Of a stretch of 64,000 nucleotides of DNA, positions 1 through 7,995 are shown one piece after another (the stretch's first letter is position 1; each line of letters starts with the position of its first letter). Under the pieces are notes generated by a model. The model made no database searches, was not told the DNA's origin, and worked only from the letters and a program-made list of their open reading frames with translations. A program made the translations under genes and the position numbers. Source of the stretch: Candidatus Fluviicola riflensis (lineage in GTDB: Bacteria; Bacteroidota; Bacteroidia; Flavobacteriales_D; Crocinitomicaceae); NCBI GenBank assembly GCA_002243285.1, contig CP022585.1, forward strand, positions 2,592,641 through 2,656,640. The letters run 5' to 3'.

Positions 1-35
1 CAGCACCAAATTGAGGTTCGATTCCCCTGCACGAT
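1..35 (+). tRNA. Possible 3' end of a tRNA cut by the window edge
   Basis: The stretch GGTTCGATTCC resembles the T-loop consensus of a tRNA, and a tRNA reading in from the left edge would end about here. The flanking T-stem pairs poorly (an A-C mismatch inside it) and no CCA follows; many Bacteroidota tRNA genes lack an encoded CCA. The amino-acid identity cannot be told. This is a weak call made from the T-arm only. Confidence 0.25.
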
Positions 36-82
36 TTCACAAGCGCCATTTGTTGTTTTTTAGAATCTAAAATTACCAATCC

Positions 83-152
83 TGAAGGAGAATTATCAAT
101 TATGAATGATTAATTATCAAGTGGGCCTACTTCACTTTATAATTCATAATTA
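83..152. repeat. AT-rich dispersed repeat, copy A
   Basis: This AT-rich segment contains AATTATGAATG, then AATTAT, then AAGTGG..TACTTCA, then ATAATTCATA. The same ordered blocks recur at 37236-37311, and a shorter piece (TTGATAATTCATAATTC) lies near 43377. All three sit upstream of plus-strand genes. It is not coding and its function is unknown. Confidence 0.45.
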
Positions 153-167
153 AATTGTAACCTCGTT

Positions 168-192
168 GATTTCGCGCCGTATATGCGAAATC
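168..192. promoter_or_regulatory. 8-bp inverted repeat upstream of lipoprotein gene
   Basis: GATTTCGC and GCGAAATC face each other across a 9-base spacer, 20 bases before the ATG of the downstream lipoprotein gene. It could be an operator or a leader hairpin. Nothing else supports a function. Confidence 0.25.
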
Positions 193-211
193 AATACCTG
201 GATGTTACATT

Positions 212-676
212 ATGAGAAAAACAAACAAACTTCTGGCGATTATACTGATACCTACCCTGCTTGTACAATCGTGCGTAGTTTCCGGACCCAAATACACACG
301 CGTGGAAAAGGTAATGGAACTCAGTCCCGGAATGAGTTTGCAAACGGTAAATGCCAAACTGGGCATCAAACCTTACGATATTTACATCTACGATTCCACG
401 GGTAACCATTCCTACATTTACAAGTACCGCACCACTGACAGAAAAACGGTTCCTTTCCTGCTGAAAGATACCAACGGCCGAAAATCGTTGGGTAAATACA
501 TGGACCTGGTTGCATATTATGATTCAACCAATATTGCTTACCGCTTCGAATCGAAACCAACCGATTCCAAACTGGATGAAAAACGGCTGAATGTGAATAC
601 AATCGTTACCATTATTACGGTGATTGTGCCAACGGTGCTGGTTTATTTGGGAATACAGAAAGAACAAAGCGAATAA
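212..676 (+). CDS. Small lipoprotein of unknown function
   Basis: This 154-residue protein begins with a lipoprotein signal: a basic N-terminus (MRKTNK), a hydrophobic stretch, and a lipobox ending LVQSC with the acylated cysteine at residue 21. A hydrophobic segment near the C-terminus (about residues 128-147, VTIITVIVPTVLVYLG) looks like one membrane helix. The middle is hydrophilic with a modest beta-like pattern (YIYDSTGNHSYIYKYR). I do not recognise the family. The gene is convergent with oxyR, and a long palindrome starting two bases after its stop codon probably serves as terminator for both. Confidence 0.7.
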   Translation: MRKTNKLLAIILIPTLLVQSCVVSGPKYTRVEKVMELSPGMSLQTVNAKLGIKPYDIYIYDSTGNHSYIYKYRTTDRKTVPFLLKDTNGRKSLGKYMDLVAYYDSTNIAYRFESKPTDSKLDEKRLNVNTIVTIITVIVPTVLVYLGIQKEQSE

Positions 677-677
677 A

Positions 678-731
678 GAATTGGAAATAGTAGGGGGCAA
701 CTCGCGAGTCGCCCCCTACTATTTCCAATTC
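678..731. repeat. 54-bp palindrome, family P copy 1 (bidirectional terminator)
   Basis: A near-perfect inverted repeat with 27-base arms centred between 704 and 705 (core ACTCGCGAGT), with one A-C mismatch (699/710). It starts two bases after the stop of the upstream lipoprotein gene and contains the last codons and the stop of oxyR on the other strand. Copies 2 and 3 lie at 36412-36459 and 41056-41100 in the same convergent setting. The outer arms differ between copies while staying paired. Confidence 0.8.
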
Positions 732-1642
732 AACAACTCCATCTCAGCAGAAACCGCCGAAGCATAGCGCAATTGCAGTGAACGAATGATTTTTTCCATG
801 GCGCCCCAATTCGAATGACGGTAAGCACTCAGCGCAATGATTGATCTTCCTGGTGAATGTCCTGCCTCGTTTACAATCCGTTTAAAAGAACCGGTTTTAT
901 CCGGAAACGTACGCTTATAATTTTCGGGAATGAGTGTATACCCGGTGTTGGCATCTACCATGCGCATGAGCATATCCAGATTTCCTCCGGCGTAATTCCA
1001 GTCGTCTGATTGCTGATCGGCCAGCGAACAGAAATGCATCATCTGGGTGCGAAGGCAATTTCCTTTTGTCAGCAACCACGGGTGCAGTTCCTGTAATTCG
1101 TTAACAGTAATTCGATCATAATTCCAATCGTTGAGATACGCCACAATTTCTTCACTGTAAAGTGGAATGGTTCGCCATTTGGTTGTTTCTACCGGCCCGG
1201 CAAGAATGGCTAAATCAATTTTACGCGTTTCCAGTGCCTCCAATAATTCTTCCGTTCGATATTCCTCGATGTGCAACTTGGTTGTTGGTAGTACTTGTTG
1301 CCATTCGGCGAAAGAATCCTGCAACATGTAACAGGCAATTGTCGGAATAATTCCTACACGTAAACGATCCTGATAGGTTCCTGCAAACTGTGTGGTAAGT
1401 GTTGAAACAGCTTCCAGTTCTCCCTGAATCTGACGAAGAATCGGAATGAGTTCCTGCCCGAAATCAGTCAACTCCAACGGCGAAGCATCACGTTGAAAAA
1501 TCACGAACCCCAACTGCTCTTCCGCTTTTTTGATTTGCATGGAAAGCGTAGGCTGAGTGACAAAACAATTTGCCGCTGCCTTACTAAAACTTCCTGTTTC
1601 GGCCAATGCCAGGATATAAGCGAGTTGCTGAGTGGAAACCAT
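719..1642 (-). CDS. oxyR: LysR-family hydrogen-peroxide regulator OxyR
   Basis: The 307-residue protein has an N-terminal LysR winged helix (residues 1-60: FSKAAANCFVTQPTLSMQIKKAE) and a LysR substrate-binding domain. The redox pair of OxyR is present: Cys196 and Cys205 in NCLRTQMMHFC match the spacing and context of Cys199/Cys208 of E. coli OxyR (GHCLRDQAMGFC). The protein should sense peroxide through a disulfide and activate defence genes. It is divergent from dps (85-base gap), with ahpC just beyond, which fits the role. Its last codons and stop lie inside the palindrome at 678-731. Confidence 0.92.
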   Translation of the reverse strand: MVSTQQLAYILALAETGSFSKAAANCFVTQPTLSMQIKKAEEQLGFVIFQRDASPLELTDFGQELIPILRQIQGELEAVSTLTTQFAGTYQDRLRVGIIPTIACYMLQDSFAEWQQVLPTTKLHIEEYRTEELLEALETRKIDLAILAGPVETTKWRTIPLYSEEIVAYLNDWNYDRITVNELQELHPWLLTKGNCLRTQMMHFCSLADQQSDDWNYAGGNLDMLMRMVDANTGYTLIPENYKRTFPDKTGSFKRIVNEAGHSPGRSIIALSAYRHSNWGAMEKIIRSLQLRYASAVSAEMELLNWK

Positions 1643-1700
1643 ATCAATATTACTTATCGAAATATAAAATTAATCAATAATATTTATAACAGAGCACTCG

Positions 1701-1708
1701 TATCTTTG
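1701..1708 (+). promoter_or_regulatory. Promoter -7 box of dps
   Basis: TATCTTTG matches the Bacteroidota -7 consensus TAnnTTTG and lies 19 bases before the dps ATG. No clear TTTG -33 box is placed at the usual distance, which would suit a promoter that needs an activator such as the divergently encoded OxyR. The AT-rich 1643-1700 stretch would hold the operator. Confidence 0.6.
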
Positions 1709-1727
1709 TACGCAAAAAACAACGACG

Positions 1728-2174
1728 ATGGAAACTCAAACAGCATATATCACACAACTCAACAGATTATTGGCCACGTACCAGATCCATTACCAGAATA
1801 TCCGTGCATTGCACTGGAATATTAAGGGCTCTCATTTTTTTGAATTGCATTTGAAATACGAAGAATTGTACACGCGTACACTAGTGATCATTGACGATTT
1901 GGCCGAACGGATTCTCACCCTTGGATCAGCACCGCTTCACCGCTTTGCAGATTACCTGCGCGAGAGCAGCATTGCCGAAAATGAAACCATTTCTGACGGT
2001 AAAGAAGGAATGCGTTATTTACTTCATGCACAGCAAACATTACTGCAACTGGAGCGCGAGTTGCTTTCGCTTTCAGATAAACTGGGCGACGAAGGCACCA
2101 ACTCGCTGATGAGTGATTTATTACGCGAAAAAGAAAAAACGAATTGGATGTTTAATGCCTGGTTAAACAACTAA
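1728..2174 (+). CDS. dps: Dps family ferritin-like DNA-protection protein
   Basis: This 148-residue protein fits the Dps length. The intersubunit ferroxidase signature is intact: His29 (LHWNIKG), His41 (ELHLKYEELY), Asp56 and Glu60 (IIDDLAERI) keep the spacing of His51/His63/Asp78/Glu82 in E. coli Dps. It should oxidise Fe(II) with peroxide and store iron as a dodecamer, limiting Fenton chemistry. It lacks the lysine-rich N-terminal tail used for DNA binding in E. coli, so DNA binding is uncertain. It is divergent from oxyR and followed 66 bases later by ahpC, forming a peroxide-response group. Confidence 0.93.
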   Translation: METQTAYITQLNRLLATYQIHYQNIRALHWNIKGSHFFELHLKYEELYTRTLVIIDDLAERILTLGSAPLHRFADYLRESSIAENETISDGKEGMRYLLHAQQTLLQLERELLSLSDKLGDEGTNSLMSDLLREKEKTNWMFNAWLNN

Positions 2175-2240
2175 TTCCGATGAATGCCTACATTTGTAGC
2201 AAAATAAGTAATACCAATTATTCAATATAAAACAACAAAC

Positions 2241-2873
2241 ATGTCAGTATTAGTAGGAAAAAAAGCCCCTTCATTCTCTGCAGAAGCAGTAATAAACGGT
2301 AAGGAAATCGTTGAAAATTTCTCATTGGACCAATACATCGGGAAAAATCCGGTTGTGTTTTTCTTTTACCCGAAAGATTTTACGTTCGTATGTCCATCGG
2401 AATTGCACGCTTTTCAAGCTGCTTTAGGAGAATTTGAAGCACGCGGAGCAAAAGTGGTTGCTTGTTCAACCGACACGCCCGAGTCTCACTGGGGATGGTT
2501 ACAAGTTCCTAAAAACAAAGGCGGAATCGAAGGAATCACCTACCCGATTGTTGCCGACACAACAAAAATCATTTCAGAAGCATTCGGTGTTTTGGCCGGT
2601 GAATACGAATATGATATGGAAGGTGGTTTGGTTGCCAGCGGACCTATGATCGCTTACCGCGGATTGTTCCTGATCAACAAGGAAGGTACGGTCATGCATC
2701 AGGTGGTAAATCACTTCCCGTTGGGAAGAAACGTTGACGAAGCCATCCGTATGGTAGATGCGTTGCAATTCCATGAAGAAAACGGTGAAGTTTGTCCGGC
2801 AAACTGGTCAAAAGGACAAGAAGGAATGAAAGATACATTTGAAGGTGTAGCCCAATATATGTCGGCTAACTAA
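2241..2873 (+). CDS. ahpC: Typical 2-Cys peroxiredoxin (AhpC/Prx1)
   Basis: The 210-residue protein is a thioredoxin-fold peroxidase of the AhpC/TSA family. The peroxidatic cysteine is Cys51 in DFTFVCPSE and the resolving cysteine is Cys185 in GEVCPANW, so it is a typical 2-Cys enzyme reducing peroxides as an obligate dimer or decamer. A GGIEG stretch (94-98) takes the place of the usual GGLG loop, so sensitivity to overoxidation is hard to predict. No ahpF follows, so electrons probably come from a thioredoxin system. It sits with oxyR and dps and ends before a strong terminator. Confidence 0.95.
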   Translation: MSVLVGKKAPSFSAEAVINGKEIVENFSLDQYIGKNPVVFFFYPKDFTFVCPSELHAFQAALGEFEARGAKVVACSTDTPESHWGWLQVPKNKGGIEGITYPIVADTTKIISEAFGVLAGEYEYDMEGGLVASGPMIAYRGLFLINKEGTVMHQVVNHFPLGRNVDEAIRMVDALQFHEENGEVCPANWSKGQEGMKDTFEGVAQYMSAN

Positions 2874-2897
2874 TTTTCATCAATTAATATTATTAGA

Positions 2898-2930
2898 AAA
2901 GCCTTCCTCGAAAACGAGGAAGGCTTTCTT
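2898..2930 (+). terminator. Rho-independent terminator after ahpC
   Basis: AAAGCCTTCCTCG and CGAGGAAGGCTTT form a perfect 13-bp stem with an AAAA loop, followed by TCTTCATTTT. It lies 24 bases after the ahpC stop codon. Confidence 0.92.
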
Positions 2931-3059
2931 CATTTTAACCAAACAGTACTTTCAATAAAAAAACAGTACGAAGTTACGCTCTTATTACCTCAGGTATAAA
3001 TACCTGTTAACACAAATCACGTAAAAACACTTGTTCCATTAATTCCTAAATCAAATAAG

Positions 3060-3088
3060 TTTGATGAATGAAAAAAATTCTATATTTG
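3060..3088 (+). promoter_or_regulatory. Promoter of the tail-collar genes
   Basis: TTTG (3060-3063) and TATATTTG (3081-3088) match the Bacteroidota -33 and -7 boxes with a 17-base spacer. The start site would be near 3095, leaving a leader of about 160 bases before the first collar gene. That leader is the only clear feature between the ahpC terminator and 3253 apart from the small frame at 3068-3232. Confidence 0.6.
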
Positions 3089-3232
3089 GAAACAACAAAT
3101 AAAATTGATGCTATTCACTTTGATGCTATTCATAAAAACTACTCTACTGAAACTACCGAAATTCGTGCTTTCACCGGAATTGATTTATTGAACCGTAGAC
3201 AAAGAGCTATTCATTTTTATCACTATTTGTAA
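3068..3232 (+). CDS. Doubtful 54-codon frame in the collar leader
   Basis: An ATG frame of 54 residues begins MKKILYLETTNK and ends IHFYHYL, 20 bases before the first collar gene. It contains a 13-base direct repeat (TTGATGCTATTCA at 3105 and 3120, period 15), which repeats a DAIHF/DAIHK peptide. Against it, its first codons overlap the promoter -7 box, so that promoter could not express it. It may be a small gene from another start site, or an untranslated leader. Confidence 0.22.
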   Translation: MKKILYLETTNKIDAIHFDAIHKNYSTETTEIRAFTGIDLLNRRQRAIHFYHYL

Positions 3233-3252
3233 ACTTTAAACAATTAATAACT

Positions 3253-3813
3253 ATGTCTACAGAACCATTTGTTGGTGAGGTAAAATTGTTGGGATTCCAA
3301 TTCCCCCCTTTAGGCTATTCACTATGCCAGGGGCAGACTATGTCTATTGCGGAATACACAGCTTTGTTTGCACTCATCGGAACTACTTACGGTGGTAACG
3401 GCACTACCACTTTTAACCTGCCAGACTTACAAGGACGTGTTCCTATCGGTCAGGGTCAAGGTCCAGGATTGCCTGACTACACCATTGGTGAAGAAGCAGG
3501 ATCGCCTACAGTTACATTAACTTCTGCTAATTTACCTGCGCATATTCATACGGTAAATTCCATGAGGGTAGCTCTTAAAGTCAATAACGCAATCGCGGAT
3601 AGTGGTACTCCTTTAGAAGGCTACCCTGGTACTTCAGGCACCAATGTTTGGGCTGAATCGGCAACTACCGGAGCAACTATGGCAGCTGATGGTGCTGTTG
3701 TATCGGGAAGTACCGATATCACAGGTTCAAACATGCCGGTTAGTATTACTAACCCTTATTTGGTGTTGAATTACTCAATTGCTATTGAAGGAATTTTCCC
3801 AAGTCGAAATTAA
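3253..3813 (+). CDS. Phage tail-collar domain protein (MdpB-like), copy 1
   Basis: A 186-residue protein of the tail-collar family (PF07484 type, also called microcystin-dependent protein MdpB). The collar signature is at the N-terminus: EPFVGEVKLLGFQFPPLGYSLC, then TALFALIGTTYGGNGTTTFNLPDLQGRVPIGQG (about residues 35-68). The rest is a beta-rich, glycine/threonine-rich segment with AHIHTV. Such proteins are common in Bacteroidota outside prophages; their role is not settled. There is no signal peptide. It lies 32 bases before a close paralogue and shares its promoter. Confidence 0.9.
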   Translation: MSTEPFVGEVKLLGFQFPPLGYSLCQGQTMSIAEYTALFALIGTTYGGNGTTTFNLPDLQGRVPIGQGQGPGLPDYTIGEEAGSPTVTLTSANLPAHIHTVNSMRVALKVNNAIADSGTPLEGYPGTSGTNVWAESATTGATMAADGAVVSGSTDITGSNMPVSITNPYLVLNYSIAIEGIFPSRN

Positions 3814-3845
3814 TTTTAATAAAAACATTTTAAAAAATAAAGATT

Positions 3846-4406
3846 ATGTCTACAGAACCATTCATCGGAGAAGTAAAATTATTGGCTTTCCAGTTTGCCC
3901 CAAAAAGTTACCAGTTATGTGCTGGTCAAATTCTAGCCATTGCGTCTAACACTGCATTGTTTTCCTTATTAGGAACAACTTATGGTGGTAACGGATCAAC
4001 GACTTTCGCTTTGCCGGATTTACAAGGCCGTATGCCAATCGGACAAGGAACAGGGCCTGGATTGCCATCACACAGTATGGGGGAAGTTTCGGGTTCGCCA
4101 AGTGTTAGCCTAATGACTTCAAACATGCCAGCCCACGTTCATACGGTTAATAACGTGCGGGTTTCACTTAAAGCGAATAGCGCAATTGCGGATAGCGGTA
4201 CTGCTTTGGATGGTTATCCTGGTACTTCAGGCACAAACGTTTGGGCCGAGTCGGCAACTGCTGGTGCATTTATGGCACCTGATGAAGCTGTTGTGAGCGG
4301 TACAACCGATATCACAGGTTCAAACATGCCAATTGGTATTATGAACCCGTACCTTGTAATGAACTATTCAATTGCTATCTACGGTATTTTTCCAAGTCGT
4401 AATTAA
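3846..4406 (+). CDS. Phage tail-collar domain protein (MdpB-like), copy 2
   Basis: Also 186 residues, this is a tandem paralogue of the preceding protein with the same start (MSTEPF.GEVKLL), the same LPDLQGR.PIGQG collar motif, the same TSGTNVWAESAT segment and the same IFPSRN end. Equal length and co-linear motifs point to a tandem duplication; the copies differ most in residues 12-35 and 80-105. It has no signal peptide. It may form hetero-oligomers with copy 1. A hairpin terminator begins 24 bases after its stop. Confidence 0.9.
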   Translation: MSTEPFIGEVKLLAFQFAPKSYQLCAGQILAIASNTALFSLLGTTYGGNGSTTFALPDLQGRMPIGQGTGPGLPSHSMGEVSGSPSVSLMTSNMPAHVHTVNNVRVSLKANSAIADSGTALDGYPGTSGTNVWAESATAGAFMAPDEAVVSGTTDITGSNMPIGIMNPYLVMNYSIAIYGIFPSRN

Positions 4407-4429
4407 TTAACATTTAATTCATATCATTT

Positions 4430-4462
4430 AAGGAAGCATCTAATGTAGATGTTTCCTTATTT
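4430..4462 (+). terminator. Terminator between the collar genes and the binding-protein gene
   Basis: AAGGAAGCATCTA pairs with TAGATGTTTCCTT (one G-T wobble) around an ATG loop, followed by ATTTGTT. It lies only 15 bases before the next ATG, so it either ends the collar transcript or attenuates read-through into the downstream pair. Confidence 0.75.
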
Positions 4463-4477
4463 GTTCTATTTCAAACC

Positions 4478-5629
4478 ATGCCAAAAATAGGAGTTCTTTT
4501 ACCCCGGTCAAGTTATTACGATATGATCGGTTTTGACATTCACGAGGGTTTACGTAGCGGACTAGCTCAAGCCGGGCGTGAAGATATACGAATTATAACC
4601 GAGAACATTGGTTTTGGAGCCGACAAAAATTCAGTTTACCGGGCCGCGGAACGGATGCTTTTGGACGAAAACATAGCTGTAGTATTTGCTTACCTTACTC
4701 AACGTTCTGCCCAGCTTTTACGTCCGTTGTTTATGGCTGCCAATCGTTTATTAATTGTATTGGATGCGGGTGCCAACCTTCCCCAGGAATGGCCCACCAC
4801 TCCTAATATTCTTTACCATTCGTTGCACAATTCACTTGGTGCTTGGTTGAGTGGAAAAATGGCTGTTCAGGATGGGTATTCTGAAGGTGGAATGGTGACG
4901 GGATATTATGATGGCGGATATCTGCATACAGCTGCTATTACCTTCGGTTTTCAACAAAATGGCGGAGCTATAGCCTTCAATCATGCAACAGGGTATGTTA
5001 AAGAGGACTTCTCAATGACGCCCTTACTGGATTTCCGGGCAGAAAAACCTGATTCGTGTTTATTATCCCTTTTTAGTGGTGATTTTAACGAATGGTTTTT
5101 TCGCGATTTAAATGAAGTTTATTCAACCAATTGCCCTCCTGTTTATTTGGCACCGTTCAGTTTCGAGGAAATGATGCTTGAAAAAGCAGAATACCCCGGA
5201 GAGCGTGTTCAGGGCGTCGCCAGTTGGTCAAGTGAATTGGAGAATGCTGCTAACAAACAATTTTGTGAAGTCCTTACCGATTCGGGTAAAACTCCCAACT
5301 TATTCAGCCTCCTGGGTTGGGAAGCTGCTTCACTGGCCATATTTGCTTTGGAAGCAATGGAAACAAACAAAAATAATGGCCGGGCAGCTACAGAAACATT
5401 AAAGTCCAAGACATTTGAATCTCCAAGAGGAATGATTCGTTTTCACGATGCCAGCAATACTACATTGGCACCAATGTATAAAGCAAAAGTGGTGAATAAC
5501 GGAAACAACTTCTGTAAACTGGTTATTCAGGAAGAATTAACTGATATCGCTTTAGCATATGATGAGCTATTTGCATTGAATCTTGACGGTGCTATTTCAG
5601 GATGGTACAATAGCTATACCTGCAACTGA
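4478..5629 (+). CDS. Type 1 periplasmic-binding-fold protein, apparently cytoplasmic
   Basis: This 383-residue protein looks like the Leu/Ile/Val-binding family (Peripla_BP_6): it starts MPKIGVLLPRSSYYDMIG, with YRAAERMLLDENIAVVFAYLT and a second lobe around SCLLSLFSGDFNEWF. It has no signal peptide or lipobox, unlike transport-linked homologues, so it probably acts in the cytoplasm as a ligand sensor, as AmiC does in Pseudomonas. No ABC permease is near. Its TGA overlaps the ATG of the formyltransferase gene (TGATG), implying translational coupling. The ligand is unknown. Confidence 0.75.
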   Translation: MPKIGVLLPRSSYYDMIGFDIHEGLRSGLAQAGREDIRIITENIGFGADKNSVYRAAERMLLDENIAVVFAYLTQRSAQLLRPLFMAANRLLIVLDAGANLPQEWPTTPNILYHSLHNSLGAWLSGKMAVQDGYSEGGMVTGYYDGGYLHTAAITFGFQQNGGAIAFNHATGYVKEDFSMTPLLDFRAEKPDSCLLSLFSGDFNEWFFRDLNEVYSTNCPPVYLAPFSFEEMMLEKAEYPGERVQGVASWSSELENAANKQFCEVLTDSGKTPNLFSLLGWEAASLAIFALEAMETNKNNGRAATETLKSKTFESPRGMIRFHDASNTTLAPMYKAKVVNNGNNFCKLVIQEELTDIALAYDELFALNLDGAISGWYNSYTCN

Positions 5630-6585
5630 TGGAAAACCAACCGAGAATAGTTTTGATGTGCGGTGGTCCGTTTGCTTATCGAGGTCTTTCTGCATTGGCA
5701 TACGAAAAATACCTTGCCGGAGTTGTAATCGGCACGAAAGAAACACATGTCTCCAACTTGCTCCGGCAAGAATGTGAGCAATCGTCTGTGCCGTTTTTAA
5801 ACATCAACGGAAGCTCGGAAATTGAGAATTTAATCGAATGGTTAGAAGAAATTAAACCGGATGCTGTTTTCTGTATTTGTTTTCCTTACTTGATTCCTGC
5901 CCGATTGATTCGGAATGAAACAATTAAATTCATTAACTTTCATACAGGGCCGTTACCTTCTTACAGAGGTCCTATGCCCATTTTCGAAGTTATTCGAAGA
6001 GGTGAAAAAGAAACTGCCATGTCTGTTCATTTCATGACGGAATCATATGACACCGGTTCAGTGATTTATGCTGAAACACTTCCGATAACAAAGACTGACA
6101 CTTTTACCTCACTTGCCTTAAAGCTTTCTGAACGTTGTGGAATTATGGTATCGAATATGGCTGAAATGCTTCAATTCAGCAGCAGCATTCCTTCTGAAGT
6201 ACAAGATCAAAGCGAGGCTACATTCTATCCTTTTCCTGATGTTAAAGAACTTAAAATAGATTGGGATACAATGTCTGCTGAAAAGATCATTGCATTGATT
6301 AATGCTTGTAACGGATGGAATAATGGGGCCATTACTTCTTTTAAGGATAATGAGCTTCATTTAATTACTGTGTCCCCGGAACCATTGGCTGAAACCAGAC
6401 AATATACTCCAGGAACCATTATTGAACTTTTTAGTGATGGTTCGGCAGATATCGCTTGTATTGGTGAACAAAAAATAAGAGTGTGCCAGTTAGGTACCGA
6501 AGATGGCCTTTACAGTTTTGATTTCCTCAAACAATTGGGCCTTAAAATGGATGAAGTTTTGGGTAGTTCAATAAATTTAAACTAA
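5629..6585 (+). CDS. Formyltransferase, Fmt-like, substrate unknown
   Basis: The 318-residue protein has the formyltransferase catalytic triad Asn103, His105 and Asp141 (FINFHTGPLPSYRG and ESYDTGSVI), with the same spacing as Asn106/His108/Asp144 of GAR transformylase. The C-terminal third (about 205-310, with PGTIIEL) resembles the OB-like C-terminal domain of methionyl-tRNA formyltransferase. It should transfer a formyl group from 10-formyl-tetrahydrofolate to an amine. The coupling to a binding-fold protein makes a housekeeping Fmt unlikely; a sugar or amino-acid amine is possible. Start codon ATG overlaps the upstream stop. Confidence 0.8.
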   Translation: MENQPRIVLMCGGPFAYRGLSALAYEKYLAGVVIGTKETHVSNLLRQECEQSSVPFLNINGSSEIENLIEWLEEIKPDAVFCICFPYLIPARLIRNETIKFINFHTGPLPSYRGPMPIFEVIRRGEKETAMSVHFMTESYDTGSVIYAETLPITKTDTFTSLALKLSERCGIMVSNMAEMLQFSSSIPSEVQDQSEATFYPFPDVKELKIDWDTMSAEKIIALINACNGWNNGAITSFKDNELHLITVSPEPLAETRQYTPGTIIELFSDGSADIACIGEQKIRVCQLGTEDGLYSFDFLKQLGLKMDEVLGSSINLN

Positions 6586-6654
6586 ATTTGAAAAACCACT
6601 CATTATTAAGCCTTTGACGGATGGAAAATCGGCGTAATGAAAACTGAATAAGTT

Positions 6655-7884
6655 ATGAGAATTAAACTACTTTCGCTTGTCTTATTATCCTTTACAAATC
6701 TTGGGGTTTCGCAGACTCAGTTTTGGAGTGATGACTTCGAGGATGCCGGGTCACCAAGCAGCGGAAGCAGAACTCCAAGCTCCACTTTTAACGCCAGCAA
6801 CGAACGTTACTTTGATCGTGTCACCACCGCCCAAACAAATTGGACTACAGTTATAAGCGGTGTTGTTGGTTCAAAGTTTTTTGGGGGTTCCGACATTGAT
6901 AATATAACAGGACAGAACACCCAATCTCACCACCAAAGTGTGACTTGGTCTTCCATAAACATTTCAGGTAAAACCGGACTTTCGTTCAGTGGTTTGTTTG
7001 CAATCGGAAATGTAACAGGTTTCGATCACTTTCCGGGTAGTTCTCCTATTGACTATATGCTGGTAGAATACAGAATTGACGGTGGTGCCTGGACAAGTAT
7101 TCTTCGCTTTTTTCCTAACGTTCCTAACGGTAACGGTCCATTGGCCCTCGAAACAACGGGTGATTCACTTGCACAAGGAGAAGGTACTGCATTAGGAGGC
7201 ACATTTGCACAATTTTCAGGAAATATTGTCGGAACGGGCACTTTACTGGATTTGCGTTTCAAATGCCTGGCGAACGGAACAACTTTTGAAGAAGTCGGTG
7301 GAGATAATTTCAGACTATTTTACACGACCGCGTTACCAGTAACAATTTCCTCATTTACATCATCATGTGAAGATAAAAATGAAGTCATTTCCTGGGTTTC
7401 CGAATCAGAAAGTCGATTTGATCATTATGAACTGGAATCATCTGCGGATTTAAACCAATTTAAGTCGGTTGCTATAATTCCTGCAATTGGAGAATCTACC
7501 GAGGCTCAAAACTACCAATATGTAATTCCGGAAAAAACATCACGCAACGATTTAACCTACTATCGCCTCAAAATGGTGGATCAGGACGGTACCTTCAAGA
7601 CACTTGAACCGATAAGTGGAAGTCGTTGCGATATGGATGCAATATCAGATTTACTGAATTCATATACTTATCAGGATCAAAAACTCATTCTATTCCTAAA
7701 GGAACAAAATCTATCCATTGAATTACTTACGGTCACAGGGCTATCTATTCTTAAATCGGAAAGCACTCTGGAACAAAATGAACTAACGATTCCTTTATCT
7801 TATTCATCGCAAAAAATAGTGCTATTAAAAATCAGCAATCAAGACCAATCAAAAACTATAATACATCGTTTATTTTTATGGTAA
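6655..7884 (+). CDS. Secreted protein sharing an N-terminal domain with the 1683-aa adhesin
   Basis: The 409-residue protein has a signal peptide (cleavage likely after GVS in LGVSQTQ). Residues 20-225 form a domain almost identical to that of the next protein (FWSDDFEDAGSPSSGSRTPSS, FDHFPGSSPIDYMLVEYRID). The second half begins LPVTISSFT, the linker usual before T9SS tails, with a fibronectin-like stretch (HYELESSADLNQFKSV). The last 75 residues look like a diverged type A sorting domain (ITELLTV-like turn ending KTIIHRLFLW). It is probably exported and surface-attached or released. Confidence 0.75.
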   Translation: MRIKLLSLVLLSFTNLGVSQTQFWSDDFEDAGSPSSGSRTPSSTFNASNERYFDRVTTAQTNWTTVISGVVGSKFFGGSDIDNITGQNTQSHHQSVTWSSINISGKTGLSFSGLFAIGNVTGFDHFPGSSPIDYMLVEYRIDGGAWTSILRFFPNVPNGNGPLALETTGDSLAQGEGTALGGTFAQFSGNIVGTGTLLDLRFKCLANGTTFEEVGGDNFRLFYTTALPVTISSFTSSCEDKNEVISWVSESESRFDHYELESSADLNQFKSVAIIPAIGESTEAQNYQYVIPEKTSRNDLTYYRLKMVDQDGTFKTLEPISGSRCDMDAISDLLNSYTYQDQKLILFLKEQNLSIELLTVTGLSILKSESTLEQNELTIPLSYSSQKIVLLKISNQDQSKTIIHRLFLW

Positions 7885-7995
7885 AAACAACTAAACGCTT
7901 GGTTCATAAATCTTTTTCTATGATCAAGATTGACTTTATAAAATGAAAAATTAATTTAAAATCGGTAAACTTGTACTCAATAATCACAACTATAT

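Noticed and set aside
3253..4406. A prophage, because of tail-collar genes
   Set aside because: No capsid, terminase, integrase, lysis or other tail genes are near; MdpB-like collar proteins occur alone in Bacteroidota.
4478..5629. An ABC transporter substrate-binding lipoprotein
   Set aside because: It has no signal peptide or lipobox and no permease or ATPase gene nearby.
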